In this document: positions 49,873 through 62,854 of the stretch, piece by piece | Layout: every line of letters begins with the position of its first letter | How positions within the stretch are numbered: position 1 is the stretch's first letter | Assembly: GCA_030549335.1 (NCBI GenBank) | Contig: CM060195.1 | Location: 44,212,991 to 44,276,990, forward strand | Origin: Pontederia crassipes | Taxonomy: Eukaryota; Streptophyta; Magnoliopsida; Commelinales; Pontederiaceae | DNA length: 64,000 nucleotides | Reading direction: 5' to 3' | Notes under the pieces: model-generated | What the model was told of the DNA's origin: nothing | The model's input: only the letters and a program-made list of their open reading frames with translations | Databases searched by the model: none | Made by a program: the position numbers and the translations under genes

Positions 49873-52712
49873 TGTGTTTTATGTGATAATCAAAGTCATT
49901 ATATAAGCTAGAAAATATTATGTAACAACGATAGCAAGTTGCCATCAAAGTTTAATAGAAACTAAATCTAAGTTTCCATATAAGTTAGCAATTCTAAAAG
50001 TATGGACAACCTCGTCATCGAGATATGGTGACCTAGCCTAGAAAAAGAAAGAAAAAAAATATAAATGAAGTAGAAAAAGAAGTTATCTTTAAAGTCCAAC
50101 ACAAAACTTATCTCTAAATCTAATCCTTTCATGATTTTAAATTAGATTGAGATCTGATCTGATGGATCTAAACTCTTATAACTATATCTTCCCTTATCCT
50201 ACTTCTCTCCGTCAGTTGTCTCAGGCGAGCATGCACCCCTAGGGCACCATGGGACGACGACAATGTGGGATCCATTGAACACAGGAACATAGAGATTGCA
50301 ACAGCAACTAGAGGAGGTGAAGAAGAAGCGAATGTGTTGAATTAAGGAATCAAGCTGTCCCTCACCTTTAAGAGATAATTTTGCCAATATACACTCTCCT
50401 TTTATTGTTGGTGTTGGATTGTAGATTCATGACATGAGGTTAGCCAATAGCCTATGACTACTCGGCCACGATGATAAAAAAATATAATTTTTTCATAATA
50501 TTTATATTCAATTGTTATTTTAATCATTATTTTAATTCTTTTCTTTGATTTCTTACAATTAATTTGGCTTATATTTTTGTTTTGTATGATAGTCAGTTTA
50601 TCGCATATTTATTTTGTTTATGCTATTTTTTGCACTTATTGTATGATAATGGACTATATTATGGTGACCTATGATGAACAAGACAAAAAAATGTGTAAAA
50701 ATAAACATCTTAAGCAAAGAAGATTAAAAAATATGTAAATTCCATATCTATGATTGTGGATTATGTCGGTTGATATTAAGGAATGAAAGTTTAAGATAAG
50801 GATGGATAGTGTAGCTATCGACATTGAAGTTCTCACAAGCTTTCCATACTCTTGTTGTATAAGACTCTTCAACCCTTTGCAATGAGCTCATTGTAAAGGG
50901 TAATTGATATTCGATAATTGAGATGACTAATGAGCAATGACAATTGTTAATTAAATATAAGTAATTTATTGATGATTGAAGACATGATAATTGTTCATTG
51001 ACGTACAATTGTTTAGATGCTCCATGTTATGTTACAAATGATTGATTAAAATTTTTCATTATTATGTCATAAAAAATAAAATAATTAAAAATTACATCAT
51101 AAAATATTTTAAAACCCAAATTTATTTTACGTATTCAAGATTGAAAGTATTTTTTTTCAAAATAAAAGAAAATATTGGTATGAGGTGCACAGGTTATCTT
51201 GCAAAATTTCCAAAATAGCTATATGGTACATAATGTTGGAAATTTTTTAATTGGACATTCTGAATTAATAATCGATATGTGACAAATTTTTATCCTAATC
51301 CTCCAATAAAAAAAATTACGGAAAATCACAAAGCAATATCCATAAATAAAAATATACAATAACGTTTGAATTTTCTTGAACATAAAACTATAATCAATTT
51401 AAAATAACGAATAAAGTATTCTACAAAAATACTAAATAATTAGCAAGCACATTTGGTTGCTGCACATCCAATAAGTTATCACTGTCCTATTTTTTTTAGA
51501 AAAAATAATGTCATTTTTTTGGGCTCGGGGATTGCACTTATCCAATGGAAATGGCAAGTGCGTAAGAATTTAATCATACAACTTGAATAAGTTAGACCCT
51601 GGTGGCCTTTGTCTTGTGATCAATTTTTGGCCCAACAAATCTCATCTACTTAAATTGATATTTTGTTCTAACTTTCATATTGATTTGTTTTCGACTTTTT
51701 ATTTTTCAATAATCACCCTTTATTCAAAACTATATAATAGAAGAGTGGTGTTTTTTCCATAAATATATGAAGTTGAATAGTAGCTTGCCCCCATATCAAA
51801 ATTCTCTTCATTAATATCATCTTTAGCTCATTATTCCTAACTTATACACAGTCATTACTTTATTTCTTTGAATTATAGTTTATCAACAAGTTTTAATTTT
51901 ATGAAATAATACAGCCTAATTCCTAATTATTTTCTTTTTAAATAATATTTTGGATTTTAAATTTTACATTAAATTACATTTTTGTAATTTGGAATGTGTA
52001 CTTTGGCATTTTTTCATTCAATGCCTAAAATCTTTGCAACAAAAGTTTTTGGGAAAAGCAAACATTTACATCCTCACAAAAATACTAAATTTAAATGAGC
52101 TAATGAAAATTGTTATAAACTAACCTATAGTATTTACATTCTCACACTAAAATGACTTTTGGCAACGTAATCTCCTTCAACATATATGTGACTTTATCCA
52201 TTCTTTCAAGAATATCATTATGTTGTGCAGTATTAGATACTGTCTTTTTTATATTTGATGTCATAGTCTAAACATAAACTCTTAATTTTTTTAATATTTC
52301 ATTATCATTCTCTATACGAAGGCACTTCAAATAATTTTATGTTCCATTTTTTCACCATGACATGAAAGCTGTAAAAAAATTCTAAAATATTTGACATTTT
52401 TTCATAAAATAAATCCTTCATTCTTATAAAGTATCACTAATAAAAAATAATATAACACATGGAATTAACATCAGTTTGACCCTAATATACCAAAATAAAT
52501 TTATTTATTTTAATTTGAGAATTAGACAAAGATATTCTAGCCTACTTACCAAACTAAACATCATCACAACAATTTAGAGTTTTACCTTTGGTAAGAATAA
52601 TATTAGAATTTCTCATACTACATTCATGTAACAATCGTTTATATTGCAAAAATGCTGACAATTATATTTTATCACATTAATAAACTGTTCAGCTAAATTC
52701 ATTTGTACATTT

Positions 52713-53017
52713 AGGTGTGTTCACGAGTCAGGTCACCCCTCTTTGGAGGATTAAATCCGATCAAATACGATCTGATTCGGATCGAGTCAAATTTATTATA
52801 CACAAATGTTATAAATTAAAAATATAAAATAAATTCTAAGTATTTAAACATTATTTTACAATTTAAAATATTTTATTTAAATTTTTTTATATAATATATA
52901 AGCTAAAATTTAAGTAAAATAAAAAAATTAGGCCGAATCGAGTCGAAAATTTTCAATTTGTGGATCGGGTCGAGTAATTAGATTCAACGGGGTTGACCCG
53001 ACCCAATGAACACCCCT
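52713..53017. mobile_element. MITE-like element with AGGGGTGTTCA-type inverted ends
   Basis: Left end AGGTGTGTTCACGAGTCAGG and the inverse of the right end, AGGGGTGTTCATTGGGTCGG, align over about 27 bp with a few mismatches. The 305-bp interior is AT-rich and non-coding. Related GGGTCGGGT-type fragments occur near 1.8, 19.7 and 23.3 kb. Confidence 0.5.
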
Positions 53018-54848
53018 ATGTGTATTTTATAAACAATTGATAACTTTTCTTTAAGAACACTTATGGATCCCTAAGTTATTTTTCACTTTCTATGACCTAT
53101 ATGATTGTGATGATCTTCAACTAAAAGTTAATAATAAATCAAATTGAGGCACAAAGTTTTATGTGTTTAAGAACCTTTAGAAGCAACTCACAACTTACAC
53201 TAATTTATATACATACATAATCAACTCCTATAATTTTAAATTTATATGTATTATTCATATTCATTGTGTTGAAATCATAAGTTCATATACACTAAATCAT
53301 CAATATTAAGGAGTTATAGGATGTGAAGCAATGAAGCCCCATACTATTTACTCAATGCAAGAGCAAATATGACATGTATTCTTCATCAATACTACAAAAC
53401 ATTCATATGTATTGGTCCGTTATGTAGTAGAATTCTTTTATGAATTATTTGTATTGGCTAATTCTTGTTTCACGCAACATAAAGTATAATTGGGTAGATA
53501 TTATTTAGATTATAATGATGGACAAAATTAACTAGAAGAAAAAATACATATGTTCAATTATGATTGATAGTTATTTAGTAATAAAAAATTACATTCAATC
53601 TTAATAGTTAAACATTTAATATGTTGGTGATAATAAAAAAGAAGCTCTTTTAATATTGATAATAATAAATTAACTATTTATAAAATTATGACTAAATACA
53701 TTATTATTTTCTCTTTATTTTTACACCATATGCATATTGTGAAGGTGTCATACTAGTTTTCATTTAAAGGAAATAAAGATTATTATTGACTGTCACTAGT
53801 AGTACTCTAGGTCTGTATTTTTTGTCTTCTGATTTTATTTTCTTTTTCAATTTTTACATATTTGTCTAATAAGACATTCTTGGTCACAACAATATTACAA
53901 TTATTAATTGTTTTCTCTAAATTGTAATACATGAGTCACTCAACTTTTGTATGATTATTGTTTGAGTAACTCAATTTTGATTTCCGTTATACAAGTTATT
54001 CAAGCTTGCAAGATCAAGATTTATGTCATTAAACTTGGGATTTTAATTTTTAAATTAACTTTATTTCCTTTATTATTTAGTTCACTCTTTGCTATATATC
54101 CATTTTGTAAAAAAAATGATATTTGGAAGTAATATTTTATAAACAGTAATTTACAAAATGTATTTTGCATAAACTATTTTTAAACATGTAATTTTATTTT
54201 TTTAGAAAAATAAGCTCAGTATTATTAAATTTAACTACTAAACCTTGACATAACAAAAATTTAGATACATAAAAGAGTGACTCAAATAATGATTTTTCAT
54301 AAATAAATTGTTATAGTAACTTTGTGTATTAAACACTAAACAAGAGTGACTCAAGCAATGATTTTGCAAAATTTCATCCTAACACTTTAAATCCCATTGG
54401 CAATATGCCCCTTTGCTTCTGTGTACCTATAAGAGCATATGTAATATGATATAATGCTCTTCCTTTTTGTTTTTTATTGAACAAACAATTTCAAACCATG
54501 AAAATTGATACAACACTATTAATTAGGATCATGACTACTAAGTTCTTTCCCTATGGCATGAGCTAGGCAAAGAACTTTAAAATATCATGATCTGGCCTCC
54601 TTGTAATTGATATGTTAAATTATAAAATTCACTCAATGTTCCACAATAGATTTTTTATCTTTAAAGTTTAAACTCATCAATGTCCTAACCACGTTGCTAT
54701 CTAAAGAACATTGTCTTGTATTTTTTTTTACAACAAAGCATCTATCTTTCAAACAATAAGATGAAAAATATTATTAATACATTGTCAAAGTTTTTTTTGC
54801 ACATTTTCTACCTTTATTTCATATTAGATTTTCATTAGGATCAAGCAA

Positions 54849-55164
54849 CACTACAAAAAAAAACATGACTTTAAGTGATGAAAAATTGTGACGAAAAGAA
54901 TTCATCACAAAATATGATAAAATAGTCACATAATTGTGAGGAATCAATCCTTTATTATTTTTTGAAATGTTAATGTCAATTTTGTGATGGAAATATGATC
55001 ACAAAATATTTGATCTGTCATAATTTTATCACAAAAAAATTTTGTGCCTTAATCAATTGTGACCAACTGATTTTATTATAGATCTGTCACAAATCATTAT
55101 TAGTGGTGGATTTTCACTGTTTTGTGACAAATTTTCATCACAATAGCTCAATTTTCTTTTAGTA
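54849..55164. mobile_element. Small non-autonomous CACTA element, 316 bp
   Basis: Starts CACTACAAAAAAAAAC and ends TTTTCTTTTAGTA (the final base mutated from G), flanked by a 3-bp direct repeat CAA at 54846-54848 and 55165-55167. The interior carries repeated TTGTGAC/GTCACAA motifs in both orientations, the subterminal pattern of CACTA elements. No coding capacity. Confidence 0.75.
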
Positions 55165-56238
55165 CAAGCCATTAAATAAAGAACATCCTCCGCCTTTGTT
55201 TTCAAACTAAATAATGATTGACCTAAGTATTCTTTTTAAATTATATTTTATCAATTTAATTTCGCACAAAAGACATAATTCTTTGGAATTGATGTGTTGA
55301 AAATTCTAACATGGATATACATGTGAATTAAACATTTCAAGTTTGCATAGTTCATAGAAGATAATAGTAAGCAAAGGAAACACAATAAATTTATCAAGAA
55401 CACTCTAATAAGAAGGGAAAATTATGAGATAATTATAGTTCAATATCAATATACCAATAAAAAAAATCTAATATTACTCGAATTTTACACAAAATAAAAA
55501 ATTAAATTACTCACTGCTTAAATAATATTAAAATAATTAGTATAGATAATGTCACTTGATATTGCAATTATTTGTAATTGCAGTGTCAAAAAAAATATAT
55601 TCAAAGTTCCTTCCAGTCTATCTAGAACTTTAATCTTCTCTTCTTTCTTCAAAGGCCTCTTTATTTTGTTTTGTTTGCTTTCTTACTACACTTGCTAGTT
55701 GAGGCTTTCTCAATGGAAGAAAAATACATATTATTGTCTTTATTATTAGAGTTCTCGGCCACTAGAAGAAAGGCTCATCCAAAGAAGGCCCATGAATACC
55801 ATTGGGCTTTTTCATGGGCCAGAAGGTTGGACGTTTTCTTTCGTGATCTCCCAAATCGATGCTTGCCCTAAAGACCTTTTTCGGTTCAGACAGACAACAA
55901 AAAAAAGTCTTAATTATAATTCGAAATTAAAGTTTACATATTTTGCACATTAATCATAATATAAAGGTTAATGAGTATCTTGGCCAGTTAATATCATATG
56001 CATCGAGTGCATATTAGACCGTCTCTTGTTCTTATAAGAATTCAATAAAAAACCAAGTATATTATTATCTGAGGATTCAATAAAAGCTAAGTATAAGCAT
56101 CGTGTGCATAAGTTACTCTGATAAATATCTGAGCATTAAACGGGATTAAACTATTAATATTATGTACATCAATTTGTTAAGTGTTAAAAAAATGACGGAA
56201 AAAAAAGAAAGATTACACTAAGCTGCCAGATTGAACAC

Positions 56239-59200
56239 TTATTTTGTTATGTCAATCCTTAAAGGGTAGTCAGTAGTCACATTGCTCGCCCCATCGCCTT
56301 GTCCATCATCAGGTCGAACCTGATGCACCTTATGATCTGTCAACCTCTTGAAGCTTTCTCTCAGTGCAGCCAGTTTCATGCTATTCCCATGGATGAGAAA
56401 GAGCGAATGGATCTTGAAGATGGCGCAGACCACCGTGGAAGTGCCGACGGTCAATACGAACAGCTCCCACAGGCTTCGCAACGTTAAATCATCAGTCTGT
56501 CTGTCGTTGTTGGGTCCTGGAGACACCGTCAGCTGGAACTTGAACCATTTGCTTTCGAGATCCTTCAAAGTCCCATTCTCTGCCAGTTGCAGTATGACGC
56601 GGGAGAAATCATCAGCTAGAGGAGAACCCTTTGGGAACACCTGAGACGAGACGTTATGAATATCACATTCATGATCCAATTAACACGATCATGCATGCAT
56701 GCATGCATCAGATTTACTTACAAATCCGAAGCCTCCAAGCCTGTACAGCTCCCCGTAGACGGTGAAGTCGTCGTGCTGAGAAAGGAAGACCTTGAGGTAC
56801 GGCAGCTCCATGTAGGCAGCGGAGATGTTGTTGACTTGGAAAGCCTTGGTGTAGTCGTCGACATTGCGGATCTTCGTAATCTTTTCCTTCGTGTAGCCCA
56901 ACGCCTGCCCCAGGTACTTCACGACGAACGAATCCCCGTCGCACCCAACTGTGCTTCCTGGTGGGCGTGGCTCGAGCTTCTGAAGGGTTAGTATGGAGCT
57001 CAGGTTGGCTGTGAAACAGGTGGTCAAGATTAATACCACCAACAGCCAAACGGCGACCACCACTTTCGTGTAGTTGCCGCTGATCCTCCCTGCATGCCAG
57101 CCAACATGTGTTATACTCATCTTAACTCTTGACAATCCAACTAGAAGTAAAACATGTGCTAATTAGGGGGATGACACGATATTAATTATAATACCATGGG
57201 TGAAGAAAATGGTGGAGACGATTAACCAAAAGGTGGCTCCGAGCTGCACGGTGCGAGAGCCGTCGAAATCAGGATTGTTGCTGCCGTGTTCCAGGTACCA
57301 GACGATGAGCGTGGTAAAGAGGATGGTGGCCAGAATGGTGAGCCAGACCTCCTTGGAGAAGGTCTTCGTGAGCATCCATGTCGTGTCGTTCACTTTTACC
57401 GGCACCATCATCGATAGCCCCGACGACAAATACGGCTGCGTCAAGGTCACATTTTCCATCCGTTTAGCCAAGATGGTGATGTCTCCAACCACAGCATCAA
57501 AATTCTGTAAGTGATTATATAGAGAGAGATCATATTATATATATATAAATGGATAAACTAAACCAAAGTAGTCACCTTACTATGTATGTATTCCGTAAGA
57601 GATGTTATAAGTCTATAAGATGATGAGTTAACGTCATAACGTTCAGTTTCATTTCCACAAGTTTAATAAATGTATTTTTTTTATCAAATTTGACCGTAAC
57701 TAAATAGCGAAAAAAGACTAGCTAGGTCGCTTCTAATTGCCGCGTTAAAAGAAGATAAATAAAGAAGAAAGAAATGTATACCATGAGTGTGACTTGATTG
57801 ACGAGGTCGTCATAATCGCTTCGATTGAAACGGACATACTCAAAGTTGAGATCATACTCCAAGTTCTTCACGATCTCGTTGAACACGTCGATGCAGAAGC
57901 CGGTGAAGTGATCGACGCCATTCTCGTCGGAGCCCGCCTTCACGAACTGTTCGAAGGTAGTGTGGCTGGGAAGTCCTATCTTAAGCTTGCCCCATCCTGC
58001 GGGGAACTTCCCCGTTGCGCGTCCTCCCGGCCAGTAAACCGAGCCAAAGGCAGTCATTCGGGCCGCCGCCGGCACTCGCCGCCGCAGCTCGCCCTCGTCC
58101 TTGTAGAATCCGTATCCATCCAACCAGAACCCCAGCTCCCGGTAACTCCTTCCTACTACGTTCAGCACTCGATAAGCCGAGTGGCCCTTCCCTTCTCGCA
58201 AAGTCCCATTTCTTCCGAAGGCAATGCGACCACTCAACCCAGTAAAATCGCTAGATAGCATCGCTGGGATCATGGTTGTCTGTTTCGTTCCCATCCTTGC
58301 AGTGCTTGCTGCAGAGCGAGCTATCAAGCTCACTGCATCGTAGGCCCGGACTGCATGGACGCCAGGATCGAAGTACTGCTCGCCCTGATTCTCGTACTCC
58401 GATCTGAAATCGTTGCGGAACTTGGAGGTAAAGTCGACGTACGAACCGGCGGACTTGTTGACGTAGGTCTTGACTGCTATTACACCCTGCATGTAATCTG
58501 AGAGGAAGGAGGGGCTCAGAGTCGAGTCGACGAGGGCAGCGACGTCATCCCCGACGATCCATACGTGGCCGTCTTCCATCAGTTTGAGCTCCTTCGCTAC
58601 TTGCAACAGATTGATCGTCAGATTCCGCGAGGAGCGAAGGACGACGAAAACCTTCGACATCTGCCCGGGGATGCTTCTCAGCTTGTGTCTGATTACACCC
58701 TTCGGATCCGGGAACCTGTCCAGGGACGGGAAAGCAACGTGGTAGTCGATCTCCAGACCGTGGTCTCTGAGTGCGTTGGAGAGTAGGGCGAAGGCTCCGG
58801 AGATGCATCCGCAATCGTCGTCCTCGTATATGACAACCACACGCCGCCAATTGTATGAATTCGTGATCTTGGCAATGCAGCGGACCTCGGGCGAGGCCGG
58901 ATACGACATCTGAAGCAAGTAGGGATTGAGAAGCGCGAACGGTGCGGCTGCCGCCGGCGCGGTGAGAGAGAGCACGGGGACGTTCGATCTGCTGGCGAGT
59001 TTGGCGACTGCCAGAGTGTCCGGCCACGTCCCTGTGCTTATTATGATCGCGTCTGCTCCCCAGGTGATGAAATTTTGCACTGCGTTAACATATACAGGCA
59101 CAAGAGGGCATGCATGAGCGCTTTTAATTGAATTTAAAGGCGACAACTAATTTTGGCACAATAAATTCAAAGTTCAAACGAATAAGAAGCTCTAGCAAAC

Positions 59201-59520
59201 ACAACATTAGTAACCAACGAGACATTAATGATCAGAGCAATCTAAAAGAACTAATGGATTTGAGCTGATCAATTACCAGTGATGAGTTCTTTCAGTGGAT
59301 CACTGCTGTTGGAACTAGCAAAGTTGAGAAATATGACTGCTGAAGTAGAGGAGTTAAAATCTCTTGCTGCCATTTTAAGAGCAACCATTTGCTCCCTCCC
59401 AACCCGGGAATCGGTGTTTATTATGGCAGCAATACGCACATCTCTTGTTGCCATGCATGGCAGTGTGAGATAGCAGGAGCAAAGGAACAAGGGGACAAGG
59501 AAGACAAGAGATCTGATCAT
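56239..59520 (-). CDS. Glutamate receptor-like channel GLR-C, intact and GC-rich
   Basis: Third GLR of the array, 873 aa from five exons on the minus strand: 59520-59277, 59079-57782, 57504-57195, 57089-56722 and 56640-56239, all GT..AG with matching phases. Order: signal peptide ('MIRSLVFLVPLFLCSCYL'), ANF-receptor domain, S1 ('FTGFCIDVFNEI'), TM1, pore loop ('TVQLGATFWLIVST'), TM3 with 'CFTANLSSILT', S2 (from 'GDSFVVKYLGQALG' to 'FPKGSPLADDFSRVILQL') and TM4, then a shorter tail than GLR-B. Differences from A and B include Arg-Thr-Val instead of a Trp pair before the pore helix and Phe for Tyr in the gate motif. The coding DNA is far richer in G and C than GLR-B. Extracellular ligand and ion selectivity cannot be read from sequence. 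Confidence 0.93.
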
Positions 59521-59537
59521 TTTTTTATTCTTTTCTG

Positions 59538-59546
59538 TTTATATAG
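59538..59546 (-). promoter_or_regulatory. TATA-like box unusually close to the GLR-C start
   Basis: CTATATAAA on the minus strand lies only 18-26 bp upstream of the first ATG, too close for a normal leader. A weaker alternative, TTTATATTATA, lies near 59590. The box used is unclear. Confidence 0.35.
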
Positions 59547-59559
59547 CTAGAGAAACCTG

Positions 59560-61400
59560 CACAGGACTAAGGACATTGATTTGGCTGCCGTATAATATAA
59601 AACGTACGTAGCGTAACAATGTTATATTGGTTTCGAGCGTGAAATGGAAGGCATTATGACACAGGACGTTGCATCTAGTTTTATAGACAGAGGGAAGTGA
59701 TCAGGAGATGCAGAGCAATTGGATTTAGAGGTTGCTTCTTGATCTTAGTTTCTGCAATTTCCCAGCACCCCCAGGTAGCTAGTGGGCAGAGAATGTTCTT
59801 GTGCCCTTCTTAATTTGGTCCTTTGCACATTTTAATTTAATCTAAATTCGAGAAAAATCTTGATGAATGAAAGAAAGCACCTCCTCTAGAAGGGTTCAAT
59901 GAACCATGAATCTTGAACGCGTTAGGGTTAGACATATGGACATCATGTAAGCACGTTCTCTCATTCGCGGTTTCATGCGCTACAATTAATGAGGCGATGT
60001 TTCATCTGTGAATTACAAGTGTTAAGTTGTTTCCTCTATTTTTTTTCTGTATTAAATCTATATTGTCGATTTGACTAGTTTAATCAACAAATTACTGTCT
60101 TAAGAATAGCAATTTGATTAATAAATTTAATAAGAAAACATTTGATAAATGTAATGATTAAATTAATGAATAATTATAAAATGATTTTTTTGTATGCACA
60201 AGAACATAATAATTAAGTTATCTATTGTTTTAAAGAAATTTTAATTTTTTATTAAAAATATTTAAAAAATGAAGACAAATTAAACTATTCAAAACAAAGA
60301 AATAAAAAAATTTATTTTGATCAAAAGATAAAAAAGGTAAAATATTAAGTTGAACATTAAATAAAATTTTTGTTATGATTAGAGAAATTATGCACTGACA
60401 AATGCAGTGATGTAGAATTTTATTAGATAAAAATAAAAAAAGAATTATAAATCAGGTTTTCTTATTTGAATCGACAAGTTTTTTTATAGACAATAGAAAT
60501 TATAAATGTAGTGTGAGAACGCTTGGAATAAGATTCAAGATATTATTAAGATGAAAGGAAAATGATATATGAAAAATAATGTTCAATCTCTATATTGTAG
60601 ACTTTATGAGGCCGCCGGAATAAGTTATAACATTCTCAAAAAAAAAAAAATACAACATTTCATCTTCTCAATCATAAACTGTGTTTTAAAAAATGTATTT
60701 ATCAACCGATTCAAATAGAATTTTTGACTTGTATCCATTATCCTAAATGTGCCGAGAAGTCTTCCATGTCGGTTGCTTTAACGTGTTTACATAATGGACC
60801 GAGCTGATTTTACTAGATCAAAGTTATAGAAAAATATTGTTATTGTTATAAGTATAAAAAAATAAGTATATATCATTCTATGAATTCCATCTCTTTAACA
60901 TATTTAATATAGCATTTTGATTATGGAATTTTGTGGACAGGAACAATTAATGTAGACTAGAATCTGTGGTGCGTTATTTCGTTAGTTACTTGGTCACGGT
61001 GAACACTTCCACATGGTTGAAAATGATACCAGACGTTCCCAGTAGCTTCTTTAGCTTCAAGTGTGTACAGTTGCGTTTCCCAACTTTTCTTTTTAATAGC
61101 AAAAAGAGGTAACTAAATACAAGAAAAATAAAACTAAAAATAAAAGACCACATCAGTAATAATATAAAATTAATAATTCAATATTTTTATTAGTCTAAAA
61201 TCATCAATAAATATGTATATTATCTTTCATTTATGGTATTATTCAAGGAAATCATAATTAATTTATAATAATTACATATTTCTTATAATTCAATTTTATG
61301 AATTATTTCAATATTTAATTCATTATCAACAATAAATAGTTCTTCAATTATTTTTCTCATAATTAATAAATTTTTTTTTATTAATTTTGACTACAATTAA
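59560..61400. other. Intergenic region between GLR-C and the terminal LTR
   Basis: GLR-C promoter region on the left, then AT-rich DNA without coding signal. It ends in ATTAA, the probable left target-site copy of the adjoining retroelement. Confidence 0.45.
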
Positions 61401-62234
61401 TGTAACGCCCCCAATCGCTCCTCTTGTCACGTAGGCAATCATGTTGACCCCGGAAGCGCTTCACTGCCTACTACTCTATTGATCATGATCATTCAATAAA
61501 ATGACATAAGTGGCATCAATATAATACAAAAATAATCAAAGACTTTAATGCGAAAGTTCAAACGTTGAATGTCCAGAGACTTGGATAATCAATGCATTCT
61601 TTAACAAGATAAGAAGAGGTAGCAACTTTAAAAGTTCAAGAAGAATAATGTTCAATAAGCGAAAGACTATGATGTCTTTCAATTAAAGAAAACATGCTAA
61701 AAATATAAATGTCTAATTCAAGAGCTTGTAGTAATATTTTATGTCATGCGTAGCGTTCTCTAAGCTCTGTGCCCTCCAACACCTCGTCAATTAGCATTCT
61801 CACCTACAAAATCTCATTGCAGGGGAATCGAATACTCGTGAGCAAAAAGTCCAGTACAATAGTAAATAAACGATGAAATAAGGATCAATGATAATTATCG
61901 TAATAGTATCATTAATGATTATACGTCGTCCTGGTACCATGTTCCATGCTTTAGCAATACATTATGCTATATCAATATCAATGATTCGTACTTTATTCTT
62001 TACTATGATCATGCTTTGTCTTTACTCTACATTATCTTTATCATACCATGTTCCATGCTTTACTGTACTGTATTCCATGTTGTACGATACTTTGCTTTGC
62101 ATTTACATTATAATGAGTTGTATTACGTCTTTTACATTACTATTATCTTTAGAGTTAGTTGTTCTATGCGAGTTCGATTTTATTAAATTGGGATGTTAGA
62201 GGTGACTCTATATCTGTAAAGCCAGTGAGTCCAA

Positions 62235-62530
62235 AAAGGAAAAGCGGTGCGATAATGCGTCACCCAATTTGGAATACAGGTGGGAGATGACCTGCACTCT
62301 AGGAACAGTGGTCATTTAAGAATCTGTAGGTTCACTGTCTCCTCAGTTACCTACTTGTCCCTCTGGCTCAATACTATATTATCTAGGGGAAGGAGTGTGA
62401 CCAATGCATCACCCTTCATTCGAGACACAAGTGGGAGAGAACCTAAAGCCTCAAGAACAGTGGTAATTGAAGACCAGTAGATTCGCTGTCTCCTCAGCTA
62501 ACTACTTGTCATTCTCTATGCCATACTGTA
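62235..62530. repeat. Two diverged copies of a ~152-bp repeat within the LTR
   Basis: Bases near 62238-62389 and 62390-62530 share GTGGGAGA, GAACAGTGGT, GTCTCCTCAG and CTACTTGTC in the same order at an offset of 152 bp. Confidence 0.8.
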
Positions 62531-62854
62531 ATCCTTGTTCTGTACAATGGGGCGGCACGTAATAATCCCTTATCTTTTTCTTTACTTTATTTATTTTTAC
62601 TTATCATGTAATATTTGATTCAGGACCCACATGTGTGTTAACTCTTGTACAATGAGCTTGACCAGTATAGGTGAACTGGTTATAGTCTCTGATTTTGATT
62701 TATGAGTCGAAATTAAACCGGATCAGAATACGATTCGGACAATGTCAATATTAAACATTATTCTATGTCTCTCTATATCTTTGAGTGGGTAAAACCGGTT
62801 GGTTCAGAATGATGGATCTGACTGAACTGACGGTTCGAACTGTCTGATTCGATC

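Larger units (their letters stand above)
48700..56238. other. Intergenic region between GLR-B and GLR-C
   Basis: About 7.5 kb of mostly very AT-rich DNA. Two TIR elements are listed separately. A TA microsatellite lies at 49849-49872. Bases 50199-50390 are a short less AT-rich block, and 50670-50900 on the minus strand faintly resembles a retroelement gag fragment ('LQRVEESYTTRVWKACENF'). No gene is supported. Confidence 0.45.

Noticed and set aside
57794..58258. Plus-strand frame within GLR-C exon 2
   Set aside because: Antisense shadow of the GC-rich GLR-C coding exon.
61888..62199. Hydrophobic 103-codon open frame on the + strand
   Set aside because: Lies inside the LTR of a minus-strand element, has biased low-complexity composition and no homologous domain.
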